Shown: piece after piece, positions 54,921-64,000 of the stretch
Position numbering within the stretch: the first letter of the stretch is position 1
Layout: the number at the start of each line of letters is the position of its first letter
Assembly (NCBI RefSeq): GCF_006489205.2
Contig: NZ_VFYR02000006.1
Coordinates: 62,001 to 126,000 of the forward strand
DNA length: 64,000 nucleotides
Reading direction: 5' to 3'
From: Brevibacterium sp. XM4083
GTDB lineage: Bacteria > Actinomycetota > Actinomycetes > Actinomycetales > Brevibacteriaceae
Notes under the pieces: model-generated
Told to the model about the DNA's origin: nothing
Database searches by the model: none
Seen by the model: the letters and a program-made list of their open reading frames with translations, nothing else
Program-made: the position numbers and the translations under genes

Positions 54921-55719
54921 GGTCGGAGACGACGTCGGAGCCGAGTTTGAGGATCATCGCCGAGACCACGACGACGAAGACGATGCGCACGAACCCCGAG
55001 CCCTTCGCGATCGCGGTGCGCGCCCCGATGATCCCTCCGACGACGTTGCCGGCGGCGACGACGAGCCCGAGCAGCCAGACGACCTGGCCGTCGGGGACGA
55101 AGTAGACGAGTGCCCCGAAGTTCGTCGCCCAGTTGACGACCTTCGCCGTCGCCGAGGCCTGGAGGAACGAGAAGCCGATGATCGAGACGAAGGCGATGAC
55201 GAGGAAGGACCCGGTGCCGGGGCCGAGCACCCCGTCGTAGACGCCGATGATGAGCCCGATGAGCCACGACAGGGCATGGTGGCGCTTCGATGTCTCCCCG
55301 TAGCGGAGACTGACATCGGCGCCGAGGCTGGGGTTGAGCAGGGTGAACAGCCCCACCCCGATGAGGGCTGCGAGGATGATCGGGGTGAAGAGACCCGCGG
55401 GGACGAGGGTCGCGAGCTTGGCCCCGAGGACGGCGCCGAGGAAGGCCGTGGCCGCGGCGGGGATCGTCGCGGACCGGTCAGGGGTGATCCGTCTGAGGTA
55501 CGTCACCGCCGAGGCGGTCGTCCCCGCGATCGACCCGACCTTGTTCGTCGCGACCGCCTGGACCGGGGTCATCCCCGGGACGAGGAGGAGCGCCGGGAGT
55601 TGGATGAGTCCCCCACCGCCGACGACGGCGTCGATCCACCCGGCCAGGGCTCCCGCGGCGAGCAGCCACAGGAGCATGACGAGGGTGACGTCGATGCCGC
55701 CGGTGAGGACCTCGCTCAT
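54910..55719 (-). CDS. TSUP (TauE/SafE) family permease
   Basis: A 269-residue membrane protein with about eight helices. GWIDAVVGGGGLIQLPALL near the start and GVYDGVLGPGTGSFL in the middle are the two half-repeat signatures of the TauE/SafE (DUF81) family, which exports sulfite, sulfoacetate or other small sulfur anions. The substrate is unknown. It follows proS by 10 bp on the same strand and may be co-transcribed. Confidence 0.92.
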   Translation of the reverse strand: MSEVLTGGIDVTLVMLLWLLAAGALAGWIDAVVGGGGLIQLPALLLVPGMTPVQAVATNKVGSIAGTTASAVTYLRRITPDRSATIPAAATAFLGAVLGAKLATLVPAGLFTPIILAALIGVGLFTLLNPSLGADVSLRYGETSKRHHALSWLIGLIIGVYDGVLGPGTGSFLVIAFVSIIGFSFLQASATAKVVNWATNFGALVYFVPDGQVVWLLGLVVAAGNVVGGIIGARTAIAKGSGFVRIVFVVVVSAMILKLGSDVVSDLIR

Positions 55720-55729
55720 CGGCGCCCGG

Positions 55730-57640
55730 TCACGCCTTCGGCGCGGACTCGGCCTCGGCGCTCGCGGCGGCGGCCTCGGCGTCGTCGATCGCGGCCTCGA
55801 TCGAGTCCTCGACGACGGCGGCGTCCCCGGCGGCGGCAGCCCGGGCGTAGGCGGCACGGACGTTCGCCACGGTCGTGGGGACCACCTCGGCGAGGGGAAG
55901 CTCACGCTTGTCGTCGGCGAAGCGGTCACGGACCTCGACGACCCCGTCGGCCAGGCCCCGGCCGACGACGATGAGCGTGGGGATGCCGATGAGCTCGGCG
56001 TCGGCGAACTTGAACCCGGGCGAGACCTTCGTGCGGTCGTCGAGGAGGACGCTCACCCCCTCGGCCTCGAGCTCGGCGGTGAGCGCCTCAGCCGCCTCGG
56101 CGATGTCCTCACCCTTGCCGGCGGCGATGATGTGGACGTCGGCCGGGGCGAGGTGCTGGGGCCAGAGGAGGCCCGCCTCGGTGTGGTACTCCTCGGCGAT
56201 GCACGCCATGACCCGGGTGACGCCGAGGCCGTAGGAGCCCATCGTCACGGTCGCGGTCTTCCCGTTCTGGTCGAGGACGGTGAGGCCGAGGGCTTCGGCG
56301 TAGCGGCGGCCGAGCTTGAAGATCTGGCCGATCTCGACGCCGCGGGCGAGTTCGAGCGGTCCGGAGCCGTCGGGGGCGGGGTCGCCGATGACGACCTCGG
56401 CGGCCTCGATCGTGCCGTCGGAGACGAAGTCACGGCCGGCGACGAGGTCGAAGACGTGCTTTCCGTGCTCGTTGGCCCCGGTGATCCACCGGGTGCCGGG
56501 GACGATGCGGGGGTCGAGGAAGTAGCGCAGCTTCGTCGAGCCCTCGAGGCCGAGGACCGGGTGGTCGAGGTCGAGGCCGGGGCCGATGTAGCCCTTGACG
56601 AGTTCGGGGTGCATCGCGAGGTCCTCGGCGGTGGCGGCCTCGAGGTCGACCTCGCCGGTGCTGAGCATCCCGGTGCCGGCGGCGCGGTCGAGGTCGACCT
56701 CGCGGTCGCCGGGCAGGCCGATGACGATGACCTCGCGGGTGCCGTCGGGGTGGGTGAGCGCGCAGACGACGTTCTTCAGCGTGTCCGCGGCGGTCCACTC
56801 GCGGTCCTCGCGGGGGTGGTCGGCGTTGGCGGCGGCGACGAGGGTCTCGATCGTCGGGGTGTCCGGGGTGTCCTCGACATGGGCGGCGGGGATGCCGTCG
56901 AACGGGATCGGATCGGGGACGACCGAGGTCACGGCCTCGACGTTGGCGGCGTACCCGCCGGCCGAGCGGACGAAGGTGTCCTCGCCGACCTCGGAGGGGT
57001 AGATGAACTCCTCGGTGCCCGATCCGCCCATCGCACCCGGGGTCGCCTTGACCGGCAGGCAGGGCAGGCCGAGGCGGGCGAAGGCGCGGAGGTAGGCGAC
57101 CCGCATCGCCTCGTAGGAGGCGTCGAGTCCGGCGTCGTCGATATCGAAGGAGTACGCGTCCTTCATGATGAACTCGCGCCCGCGCAGGAGGCCGGCGCGG
57201 GGGCGGGCCTCGTCGCGGTACTTCGTCTGGATCTGGTAGAGCGAGAGCGGAAGGTCCTTGTAGGAGGAGTAGAGGTCCTTGACGAGGAGGGTGAAGAACT
57301 CCTCGTGCGTGGGCGCGAGGATGTAGTCGTTCTTCTTCCGGTCCTGGAGGCTGAAGAGGTCGGGACCGAAGGCCTCCCAGCGCCCGGACTGCTTGTACAC
57401 CTCGGCGGGCAGGAGGGAGGGGAAGTGGACTTCCTGCGACCCGGCGCGGGCCATCTCCTCGCGCACGATCGCCTCGATCTTCCCGAGCACGGCGAGTCCG
57501 AGCGGCAGCCACGTGTAGATGCCGGGGGCCGAACGGCGGATGTAGCCGGCGCGGTGGAGGAGCTTGTGGCTGGCGACTTCGGCGCCGACCGGGTCTTCCT
57601 TCTGGGTCCGGACGAACAGCGACGACATGCGCAGGGCCAT
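55730..57640 (-). CDS. proS: prolyl-tRNA synthetase, bacterial type
   Basis: A 636-residue class II synthetase. Motif 2 ([21 protein letters not shown]) and motif 3 ([14 protein letters not shown]) are intact. The bacterial editing insertion between motifs 2 and 3 is present (the central region with [24 protein letters not shown] sequence). An Ala/Glu-rich tail of about 40 residues follows the anticodon-binding domain. The ATG at 57640 has AAGGAGATA upstream; a longer frame to 58594 runs antisense to other genes and was rejected. Confidence 0.97.
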   Translation of the reverse strand: MALRMSSLFVRTQKEDPVGAEVASHKLLHRAGYIRRSAPGIYTWLPLGLAVLGKIEAIVREEMARAGSQEVHFPSLLPAEVYKQSGRWEAFGPDLFSLQDRKKNDYILAPTHEEFFTLLVKDLYSSYKDLPLSLYQIQTKYRDEARPRAGLLRGREFIMKDAYSFDIDDAGLDASYEAMRVAYLRAFARLGLPCLPVKATPGAMGGSGTEEFIYPSEVGEDTFVRSAGGYAANVEAVTSVVPDPIPFDGIPAAHVEDTPDTPTIETLVAAANADHPREDREWTAADTLKNVVCALTHPDGTREVIVIGLPGDREVDLDRAAGTGMLSTGEVDLEAATAEDLAMHPELVKGYIGPGLDLDHPVLGLEGSTKLRYFLDPRIVPGTRWITGANEHGKHVFDLVAGRDFVSDGTIEAAEVVIGDPAPDGSGPLELARGVEIGQIFKLGRRYAEALGLTVLDQNGKTATVTMGSYGLGVTRVMACIAEEYHTEAGLLWPQHLAPADVHIIAAGKGEDIAEAAEALTAELEAEGVSVLLDDRTKVSPGFKFADAELIGIPTLIVVGRGLADGVVEVRDRFADDKRELPLAEVVPTTVANVRAAYARAAAAGDAAVVEDSIEAAIDDAEAAAASAEAESAPKA

Positions 57641-57786
57641 GGGCGTATCTCCTTGGGCGACTCGGGTGACAGATCGAAGACTATCCGCCCGCGTGCGCGT
57701 GCGTCCATTCGCCTGGCCGTCCCCGTCCGGCGGTGCGAGTCCGACAGGTGAGCTGGACCGTTTTCTCCGGTGGATCGGGAGCCAAC

Positions 57787-57792
57787 TAGACT
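57787..57792 (+). promoter_or_regulatory. -10 box of the NrtR-like gene
   Basis: TAGACT lies 40 bp upstream of the proposed ATG, in the divergent region with proS. The -35 is not clear. Confidence 0.4.
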
Positions 57793-57832
57793 GGTCAGCG
57801 CTGTCGATTCCGTTGACCCGATCGTGAAGAGC

Positions 57833-58564
57833 ATGCCTGACACCACCCAGCTGTCCCAGTTCCCCCGGCCCTCGGTCGCCGTCGACACTGCCGTCCTCTG
57901 CCCCGTGCCCGACCGGGGCCTCCACGTGCTCCTCACTCTCTCCCGCGACGGACGCTGGCAGCTTCCCGGGTCGATCCTCCGACCGCAGGAGCGCCTCGCC
58001 GAGGCGGTCGCCCGGTGCCTGCGGGAGAAGGCTCAGCTCGTCGACCGCTCCCCCGTCCAGCTCCACGTCTTCGACCAGCCCGACCGCGACGATCGGGGCT
58101 GGGTGATCTCCGTGGCCCACCTCGACGTCCTCTCGGCCGCCGATGTCGGACTCGGTGAGAGCGCCGACGACGGAAGCGTCGCCGGTGGGGACGAGGGCGT
58201 GCCCCGCAAACTCGTGCCCGTGCACACGGTCGCCGAGCTCAGCGACGAGCACCAGGAGATCGTCCGGGTCGCCGTCCACCGGCTCCGCGCCCTCCACGAG
58301 CGCACACCCGACCCCTTCGGACTGCTGCCCGAGGAGTTCTCGCTGCGTCAGCTGCGCAGCCTCCACGAGGTCGTCGCCGGCGAGGAGCTGCAGGCCGATA
58401 CGTTCCGCCGCACGATGCTGCCGCTGCTCGACGCCACCGGTCGCGCGGTCACCCAGGGGCGGGGCCGGCCGGCGCAGACGTTCACGAGGCGCTCGGAGAT
58501 CGCCCTGCGGCAGGACTCCCGGGGCGGTCTCGACGGGCCGGGAGTCGGCATCCATGCGCAGTGA
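57833..58564 (+). CDS. NrtR-like Nudix-winged-helix regulator
   Basis: A 243-residue protein from the ATG at 57833; an in-frame GTG lies at 57824. Residues ~10-150 form a Nudix fold ([24 protein letters not shown]) and residues ~165-235 a winged helix ([31 protein letters not shown]), the NrtR layout. The Nudix box is degraded: the GX5E part survives (GSILRPQE), but REUXEEXGU has become RCLREKAQL, lacking catalytic Glu residues. That suggests ligand sensing without hydrolysis. NrtR proteins control NAD or sugar genes; no such target is adjacent. Confidence 0.85.
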   Translation: MPDTTQLSQFPRPSVAVDTAVLCPVPDRGLHVLLTLSRDGRWQLPGSILRPQERLAEAVARCLREKAQLVDRSPVQLHVFDQPDRDDRGWVISVAHLDVLSAADVGLGESADDGSVAGGDEGVPRKLVPVHTVAELSDEHQEIVRVAVHRLRALHERTPDPFGLLPEEFSLRQLRSLHEVVAGEELQADTFRRTMLPLLDATGRAVTQGRGRPAQTFTRRSEIALRQDSRGGLDGPGVGIHAQ

Positions 58565-58968
58565 GGGCGGTTGCCGTGGACATTGACCGGACACCGGGCG
58601 CGACAGTGCGCATCGACGTGTGGCTGTGGACCGTGCGGATGTTCAAGACCCGCAGCCTCGCCACCCAGGCGTGCCGGGGCGGCCACGTCCAGGTCGACGG
58701 GCAGCGGGTCAAGGCCGCGCAGAAGGTGACGATCGGCCAGGAGGTGCGGGTGCGCAAGGCGGGCACGGAGTTCGTCTGGCGGATCACGGGTCTCCTCCCG
58801 ACGAGGCCGGGGGCCGCGATCGCCGTCGGCGCCTACGAGGATCTCACCCCGGCTCCCGACCCTGCGCTGCGCGGGTTCGTCCCCAAGCGCGACAAGGGGC
58901 TGGGACGGCCGACGAAGAAGGACCGCCGGGACCTCGACCGGCTCCGCGGCCGCCGCCCCGAGCGCTGA
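58561..58968 (+). CDS. S4-domain RNA-binding protein (Hsp15/RqcP-like)
   Basis: A 135-residue basic protein. The S4 domain occupies residues ~17-75 ([45 protein letters not shown]). The tail is Arg/Lys-rich. Relatives (Hsp15/HslR, RqcP) bind stalled 50S-peptidyl-tRNA complexes. The GTG start overlaps the upstream stop (GTGA); a second GTG at 58576 is also possible. Confidence 0.88.
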   Translation: MRAVAVDIDRTPGATVRIDVWLWTVRMFKTRSLATQACRGGHVQVDGQRVKAAQKVTIGQEVRVRKAGTEFVWRITGLLPTRPGAAIAVGAYEDLTPAPDPALRGFVPKRDKGLGRPTKKDRRDLDRLRGRRPER

Positions 58969-58969
58969 T

Positions 58970-58990
58970 CTCAGCAACCCTCCGGGCGCT
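58970..58990. repeat. partial third copy of the 31-kb repeat family
   Basis: CTCAGCAACCCTCCGGGCGC matches the reverse complement of the right half of copies A and B, with one missing G. It lies in the 27-bp gap between convergent S4 and DUF4081-GNAT genes. Confidence 0.6.
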
Positions 58991-58995
58991 GCGCG

Positions 58996-59874
58996 TCAGT
59001 ACATCACGGTCGCGAAGGTGCCGACCTGGTCGAAGCCGACGCGCCGGTACATCCGCAGCGCCGCCTCGTTGTAGTCGTTGGCATAGAGGCTCACCGTCGG
59101 GTGCCCGGCAGCGCGGGTCTGGACGACGACGGCGGCCATGCCTGCGGCACCGAGTCCCTGGTTGCGCGCCTCGGGGTGGACCCACACGCCTTGGACCTGG
59201 ACGATCCGGGGTGAGCGGATGCCGATGTCGGCTTTGAAGAGGACCTGTTCGGCACGGTCGGTGGCCGGCCACCTCGGCGCGGGCTGGCCGGAGGGCAGGG
59301 AATCGGAGATGCGCACGAACGAGTTCCCGCCGCGGATGATGCCGCGCACCCGCGCGAGATAGCTCGACTCCCCGCCTTCGATGGGCGAGAAGCCGACTTC
59401 CTTGGTGAACATGTCGACGCTGGCGGGGAACACCGTCGGCAGCTGGTCGACGGTCGCGAGGCGGACGTCCGGGTCGGGGTCGACGAGCGGATCGGAGCTG
59501 ATCGCGAGCAGGGGCTGGCGTCCCCGCACCCCGCGCGGCCTCCCCCAGTTCAGCCGGGAGTCGAGGTCCATGATGACCTCGCGCCGGCCGATGAGGGAGC
59601 ATGACGACCGTCCGTCGGCGTTGAGCTTGCGCGCGAGCACCTCGTTCGTCGCCGGCGTCGCTGCGACCGGGATGATGTTCCCGCCCACCCAGTACGCGGC
59701 GACCGGCCGGTCACCGTCGAAGACCCCGTAGAGGGCTCCCGCCGGGGACCCGGTCTGCGCGGTGCCGGTGACGTTGAGGAGCGCGAGCAGGTAGACGTTC
59801 TCGCACGGATTGAGGGTCAGCTGGCTCTTCAGCCACGCGGTGTGCCGATGCCCGAGTGGAGCGATTCTCAACAC
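58996..59874 (-). CDS. DUF4081-GNAT acetyltransferase
   Basis: A 292-residue protein. An N-terminal DUF4081 domain (LKSQLTLNPCENVYLLALL) is followed by a C-terminal GNAT domain (VQGVWVHPEARNQGLGAAGMAAVV and VSLYANDYNEAALRMYRRVGF). The homologue next to ispG in mycobacteria has no settled substrate. The GTG start lies 11 bp after the ispG stop. Confidence 0.88.
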   Translation of the reverse strand: MLRIAPLGHRHTAWLKSQLTLNPCENVYLLALLNVTGTAQTGSPAGALYGVFDGDRPVAAYWVGGNIIPVAATPATNEVLARKLNADGRSSCSLIGRREVIMDLDSRLNWGRPRGVRGRQPLLAISSDPLVDPDPDVRLATVDQLPTVFPASVDMFTKEVGFSPIEGGESSYLARVRGIIRGGNSFVRISDSLPSGQPAPRWPATDRAEQVLFKADIGIRSPRIVQVQGVWVHPEARNQGLGAAGMAAVVVQTRAAGHPTVSLYANDYNEAALRMYRRVGFDQVGTFATVMY

Positions 59875-59885
59875 ATCGGGATCTC

Positions 59886-61034
59886 TCAGCCGACGACGAC
59901 TTCCGGCGGACCGGAGGGAACGTCGGAGTCCTCAGCGATGCGCATGGCCTCTTCGATGAGCGTTTCGACGATGAGGGACTCGGGCACAGTCTTGATGACC
60001 TCGCCCTTGACGAAGATCTGTCCCTTCCCGTTGCCGGAGGCGACTCCGAGGTCGGCTTCGCGGGCCTCGCCGGGTCCGTTGACGACGCAGCCCATGACGG
60101 CCACGCGCAGCGGCACCTCCATGCCCTCGAGTCCGGCGGTGACCTTCTCGGCGAGCGTGTAGACGTCGACCTGGGCCCGACCGCACGAAGGGCAGGAGAC
60201 GATCTCGAGCTTGCGCGGCTTGAGGTTGAGGCTCTCGAGGATCTGGTTGCCGACCTTGACCTCTTCGACCGGGGGCGCGGACAGCGAGACCCGGATCGTG
60301 TCGCCGATGCCCTTCGAGAGCAGGGCGCCGAAGGCCGTGGCCGACTTGATCGTGCCCTGGAAGGCGGGGCCGGCCTCGGTGACTCCGAGGTGGAGGGGCC
60401 AGTCGCCGCGTTCGGCGAGCATCTCGTAGGCCCGGACCATGATCACCGGGTCGTGGTGCTTGACGGAGATCTTGAAGTCGTGGAAGTCGTGCTCCTCGAA
60501 CAGCGAGGCCTCCCACACGGCGGACTCGACGAGCGCCTCCGGGGTGGCCTTGCCGAACTTCTCCATGATCCGCTTGTCGAGCGATCCGGCGTTGACGCCG
60601 ATGCGGATCGAGGTGCCCGCGTCCTTGGCCGCGGCCGCGATCTCCTTGACCTGGTCGTCGAACTTGCGGATGTTGCCGGGGTTGACGCGCACGGCCGCGC
60701 AGCCGGCGTCGATCGCGGCGTAGACGTACTTCGGCTGGAAATGGATGTCGGCGATGACGGGGATCTGCGACTTCTGGGCGATCGCGGGCAGAGCGGCGGC
60801 GTCGTCGGCCGAGGGGCAGGCGACGCGGACGATGTCACAGCCCGAGGCGGTGAGCTCGGCGATCTGCTGGAGGGTCGCGTTGATGTCCGTCGTCGGCGTC
60901 GTCGTCATCGACTGCACGCTGATCGGGTAGTCGGAGCCGACTCCCACCTTCCCGACGTGGATCTGCCGGGTCTTCCGCCGAGGTGCGAGGACGGGAGGCG
61001 GAGGCGCTGGCATTCCGAGGTTGACCGATGTCAC
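59886..61034 (-). CDS. ispG: 4-hydroxy-3-methylbut-2-enyl-diphosphate synthase
   Basis: A 382-residue MEP-pathway enzyme (GcpE) that converts MEcPP to HMBPP using a 4Fe-4S cluster. Cluster cysteines lie in [10 protein letters not shown] (~residues 279-288) and [10 protein letters not shown] (~312-321). The TIM-barrel start ([13 protein letters not shown]) and [13 protein letters not shown] are standard. The GTG start follows AAGGGA. In most actinobacteria rseP is directly upstream; here a beta-lactamase gene on the other strand lies between. Confidence 0.97.
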   Translation of the reverse strand: MTSVNLGMPAPPPPVLAPRRKTRQIHVGKVGVGSDYPISVQSMTTTPTTDINATLQQIAELTASGCDIVRVACPSADDAAALPAIAQKSQIPVIADIHFQPKYVYAAIDAGCAAVRVNPGNIRKFDDQVKEIAAAAKDAGTSIRIGVNAGSLDKRIMEKFGKATPEALVESAVWEASLFEEHDFHDFKISVKHHDPVIMVRAYEMLAERGDWPLHLGVTEAGPAFQGTIKSATAFGALLSKGIGDTIRVSLSAPPVEEVKVGNQILESLNLKPRKLEIVSCPSCGRAQVDVYTLAEKVTAGLEGMEVPLRVAVMGCVVNGPGEAREADLGVASGNGKGQIFVKGEVIKTVPESLIVETLIEEAMRIAEDSDVPSGPPEVVVG

Positions 61035-61245
61035 GAAGACGATCCCTTCATTTCGGCTGTCGGCGGCTGGATCGCAGCCGCCTCGGCCCGATAGTACGAG
61101 TCATTCTCATTGTAGGTCGATCGGTGCGTCCGCGACCGGTCGCCCCCGGTGGGATCCCTCACGACCTGGGCGTTGCCTGTCAGCGCCGCGCGGTCCGCAC
61201 CGGCCCCGACCCCGTCGCGTCAGTGCCGGATGAGACACTGATCAC

Positions 61246-62721
61246 ATGGACGAACAGGCGCAGGCGGAGAGCATGACGATCGCCCCGGTGCGCCCGGACC
61301 TCGACGTCATCGCCGACCGGCTCCACCGTGCCGAGCGGGAGCTCTCGGCCGTGGGCGGGGAGGTGGCGTTCGGCATCGTCGTGAGGAACGGACCCGGTCA
61401 CGCCGAGGCGAAGCTGACCAACCCGTACCGTCCCTTCCGGATCGCCTCGATGACGAAGTCGTTCACCGCAGCGGTCATGGGCTCGCTCGAGAACGGCGGG
61501 CTCAACTACGACTATCCGATGTACTTCCTGGTCCCCGACCTCAAGGGCACCGCCGTCGGCGAGCTCACCGCCCGCGAGTGCCTGACCATGGGCACGGGAT
61601 TCGGCAGGGACGACCCGTGGGCGGACCGGATGGAGTCGATGAGCCGCTTCGACTTCCTCACCTTCCTCCAGCGCCCGCTCGTGCCCATCGCTCATCCCGG
61701 CACCGGATTCGAGTACTGCAACCTCGGCTACGCGCTCCTCGGTCTCGCCGCGGAGTCGGTGACCGACCGCACGTTCCCGGAGATGGTGACCACCGAGGTG
61801 ACCGGACCCCTGCAGATGCCCCGCACCGGTTTCGATGTCGCCGACTTCCCCGACCTCGTCCCCGGTCTGCGCATCGACCGGCTCGGCAGAGCGCACAGAC
61901 TGACCCCGACGCGGCCGGGCGCCTTCTCGGCGATCGGCGGCATGGTCTCGACAGCCCACGACATCTGCCAGTGGATGACCATCCACATGGACGCCCTCGA
62001 CGCCGAGGCGAACACGGCACCGGGTGCGTGGTCGCACGTGCTCGCCGCGAACCAGCGGCCGCACCGTCCGATCGCCGTCGAGACGAGCCGGCTGCACACC
62101 GAGGAGGTCCACTACGGCTACGGCCTCATGCACCGGCAGGACTCCCGCTTCGGCCGTGTCCTCTGCCATTCCGGCGGCTACCCCGGATACGGCTCGCACA
62201 TGCGGTGGTTCCCCGACCTCGGCTTCGGCATCGTCGTCCTCGGCAACACGACCTATTATCCGGCCGAGCGCATCGTCCGCGACGCCGTCGACGCCGCGTG
62301 GCTGACCGCCATCGGTCGCGCCGAGGAGAACCCTCGCCTCCGCCGGGACGAACCCGTGACACGGGCCTCACCCGTGCTCGAGCGTGAGACCGCACCTGCC
62401 CCGACGCACCCGCTGCCGCCGGGTCCGCGCACCGGACGCACCGTCCTCGGTGCCGTGGCCGCGACCCTGACGTGGGATGACGCGTTCGCCGATGCGCACT
62501 TCGCGGTGAACATGGACCTCGACGAGCCACGACAGGAGAGGAGGGAGCGCACCGCAGCCTGGCTCGAGTCGCACCGGGTCGATGCGACCCGACCAGTCAC
62601 CGTCGACGACCTGACGATGGAGACCCGACTGCTCGGAACCGTCACCGTGGCAGAGGGGGCAGCGATCACCGTTCGGCTCGACCACCTCGGCGATGTCCAA
62701 GCGATCACCCTGAGCGAGTGA
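61246..62721 (+). CDS. serine beta-lactamase/D-Ala-D-Ala peptidase-like protein (class C fold)
   Basis: A 491-residue protein. The nucleophile motif S68-M-T-K71 is followed by YCNLGYALLGLA (YxN) and HSGGYPGYGSHM (the KTG-equivalent HxG). No signal peptide is visible, so it is probably cytoplasmic and more likely an esterase or peptidase of the family than a resistance enzyme. The last ~110 residues form an extra domain of unknown role. GACACT ends 6 nt before the ATG, a leaderless layout. It interrupts the usual rseP-ispG order. Confidence 0.85.
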   Translation: MDEQAQAESMTIAPVRPDLDVIADRLHRAERELSAVGGEVAFGIVVRNGPGHAEAKLTNPYRPFRIASMTKSFTAAVMGSLENGGLNYDYPMYFLVPDLKGTAVGELTARECLTMGTGFGRDDPWADRMESMSRFDFLTFLQRPLVPIAHPGTGFEYCNLGYALLGLAAESVTDRTFPEMVTTEVTGPLQMPRTGFDVADFPDLVPGLRIDRLGRAHRLTPTRPGAFSAIGGMVSTAHDICQWMTIHMDALDAEANTAPGAWSHVLAANQRPHRPIAVETSRLHTEEVHYGYGLMHRQDSRFGRVLCHSGGYPGYGSHMRWFPDLGFGIVVLGNTTYYPAERIVRDAVDAAWLTAIGRAEENPRLRRDEPVTRASPVLERETAPAPTHPLPPGPRTGRTVLGAVAATLTWDDAFADAHFAVNMDLDEPRQERRERTAAWLESHRVDATRPVTVDDLTMETRLLGTVTVAEGAAITVRLDHLGDVQAITLSE

Positions 62722-62820
62722 GACCGCGGCCGGAAGCCTAACGGCTGGGGCGGCGGCACGGCGGCGTACCGGCTGGGACTGCGGCCCGGCGGCGCGCCCG
62801 CTGGGGCAGCGCCGGCCTAC

Positions 62821-64000
62821 CTACCCGGCCGAACGGAAGATCGCGTCGAGGGTGATCGGCTTGACGAGGTCGACGTAGACGAGCAGTGCCGTCATGGCGA
62901 GCATGAGGCTGATGACGACGTAGGTGAGCGGCAGCAGCTTCGCCGTGTCGAAGGGCCCGATCTTCCCGCGTCCGCGCCACCGGTTGATCCGCCGCCTCGC
63001 CCCTTCGTAGAGGGCGACGGCGATGTGCCCGCCGTCGAGCGGCAGCAGGGGGATCATGTTGAACGCGAAGAGGAAGATGTTGAGGGAGCCGAGGACCCCG
63101 AGGCCGAGCTGGGCCTTCTCGACGACCTGGAGCTCATCGGTGGAGACGATCTCGCCGGCGACGCGGCCGACGCCGACCATGCCGACGAGACCCTCGGCGT
63201 CACGCTCCTTCGCCCCGGTGGCGACCTGCGCGATGTCGACGAGCTTGACCGGGAGGGTGACGATGGCCTTGAACACGCCGGTGACCTGATCCCACACGGC
63301 GCCCGGGAACTCCGCCAGCGGCAGGGGCTGACGCTCCTGGACCGGCCCGATGCCGAGGAAGCCCTCGGTCACGGTCTGCGGGCTGCCGTCGGGGTTCGTC
63401 AGCGGACGCCCCCGGTCGTCGACGCGGGGACGCTCGTGGGCGATGATCGGCACGGACACCGTCTGCGCCTGCCCGTCGCGGACGAAGTCGACGTCGACGC
63501 GCTGGCCGGCGTGGTCCTTGATGACCGAGGAGAGCTCATCCCAGTTCTCGGTCGGGACACCTGCCACCGCGGTGATCTCGTCGCCGGGTTCGAATCCGGC
63601 CTCCCACGCGGGGGTGAGCTGATCGCCGGGCTGGCATGAGTTCTGCTGTGATGCGGGTCGCTCTGCCGCCTCCGAGGCGGGCACCGCGCACTCGACGACG
63701 GTGGCGACCGTCGTCGTCGGCGTCATCACCCCGATGCCCATGAGCGAGATCGCCATGATGATGATCCCGAGGACGAGGTTGACGAAGGGCCCGGCGAACA
63801 TGACGACGAGGCGCTTGGGCACGCTGAGCGCGTAGAACGTCCGATGCTCCTCCCCCGGTGCGATCTCGTCGTTCGACATCTCCCGGGCATCGGCCATCGT
63901 GTTCTCGAACAGCCGGCCCTTCCGCTTCCTTGGGCGCCGCTCGGCATCGCCGAGCATGTCCTCATCGGTGACCCGGCCCTCATCCGGCACCGTGTCCGGC
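62821..64000 (-). CDS. rseP: site-2 metalloprotease RseP/Rip1, C-terminal part (cut by window edge)
   Basis: The frame runs off the right edge; 392 residues and the stop are seen. A PDZ domain (GDQLTPAWEAGFEPGDEITAVAGV) lies after a membrane segment (VVMFAGPFVNLVLGIIIMAIS). The C-terminal membrane zinc ligand motif is NMIPLLPLDGGH. The N-terminal HExxH is outside the window. The enzyme cuts anti-sigma factors within the membrane. Its stop lies beside a degenerate ~29-bp GC repeat (62735-62815). Confidence 0.93.
   Translation of the reverse strand, partial: PDTVPDEGRVTDEDMLGDAERRPRKRKGRLFENTMADAREMSNDEIAPGEEHRTFYALSVPKRLVVMFAGPFVNLVLGIIIMAISLMGIGVMTPTTTVATVVECAVPASEAAERPASQQNSCQPGDQLTPAWEAGFEPGDEITAVAGVPTENWDELSSVIKDHAGQRVDVDFVRDGQAQTVSVPIIAHERPRVDDRGRPLTNPDGSPQTVTEGFLGIGPVQERQPLPLAEFPGAVWDQVTGVFKAIVTLPVKLVDIAQVATGAKERDAEGLVGMVGVGRVAGEIVSTDELQVVEKAQLGLGVLGSLNIFLFAFNMIPLLPLDGGHIAVALYEGARRRINRWRGRGKIGPFDTAKLLPLTYVVISLMLAMTALLVYVDLVKPITLDAIFRSAG

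Noticed and set aside
55730..58594. N-terminally extended proS frame
   Set aside because: The extra 318 codons run antisense to the NrtR-like gene and carry no similarity; the ATG at 57640 has a good ribosome binding site.

Overview
The window is high-GC (roughly two thirds G+C), densely coded actinobacterial chromosome. The linkages miaB-miaA-dapF, recA-recX with a DUF3046 gene and a clgR-type regulator, ftsK near rnj-dapA, pnp-rpsO-ribF-truB-rbfA-infB-ylxR-nusA-rimP, and rseP/ispG with a DUF4081-GNAT gene are those of Actinomycetota. Gene content and sequence style best suit a Brevibacterium-like member of the Micrococcales. That placement is inference; no rRNA or tRNA gene was seen to confirm it.

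Layout. 1-12422 is housekeeping: the 5' part of hflX, a leaderless methyltransferase, dapF-miaA-(conserved protein)-miaB, recX-recA behind a LexA box, DUF3046-clgR, and cinA-pgsA-ftsK. 12500-20600 is an accessory block between ftsK and rnj: an ArsR-type repressor with a divergent MFS exporter, then malate synthase, a DUF899 protein and a lactate/glycolate permease. This block is delimited by three long related palindromes. 20642-32588 mixes housekeeping genes (rnj, dapA, dapB, sodA) with a GNAT-AAA+ fusion, a TetR/old-yellow-enzyme pair, a zinc metallopeptidase, an acyltransferase, and a GNAT gene bracketed by two 68-bp repeats. 32824-39797 is a TetR-controlled catabolic operon: amino-acid dehydrogenase, ADP-forming acyl-CoA synthetase, ThDP enzyme and acyl-CoA dehydrogenase, with a perfect 18-bp operator. 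39908-52718 is the RNA and translation block (M16 peptidase, pnp, rpsO, ribF, truB, a secreted M15-like protein, rbfA, infB, ylxR, nusA, rimP). 52873-64000 holds a DUF4439 lipoprotein with an APH(6)-type kinase, a TSUP permease, proS, an NrtR-like regulator with an S4 protein, DUF4081-GNAT, ispG, a serine beta-lactamase homologue and the 3' part of rseP.

The most unusual signals are not genes. The 10-mer GCCGAGGCGG (or its complement) occurs 44 times by hand count, with nearly equal numbers on the two strands. Long palindromes containing bidirectional terminators bracket the accessory cassettes. Short tandem repeats sit on or beside the stop codons of several genes. Several genes, including ftsK, appear to be leaderless, with a -10 box 6-7 nt before the start codon.

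No CRISPR array, rRNA, tRNA, insertion sequence or prophage gene was recognised.
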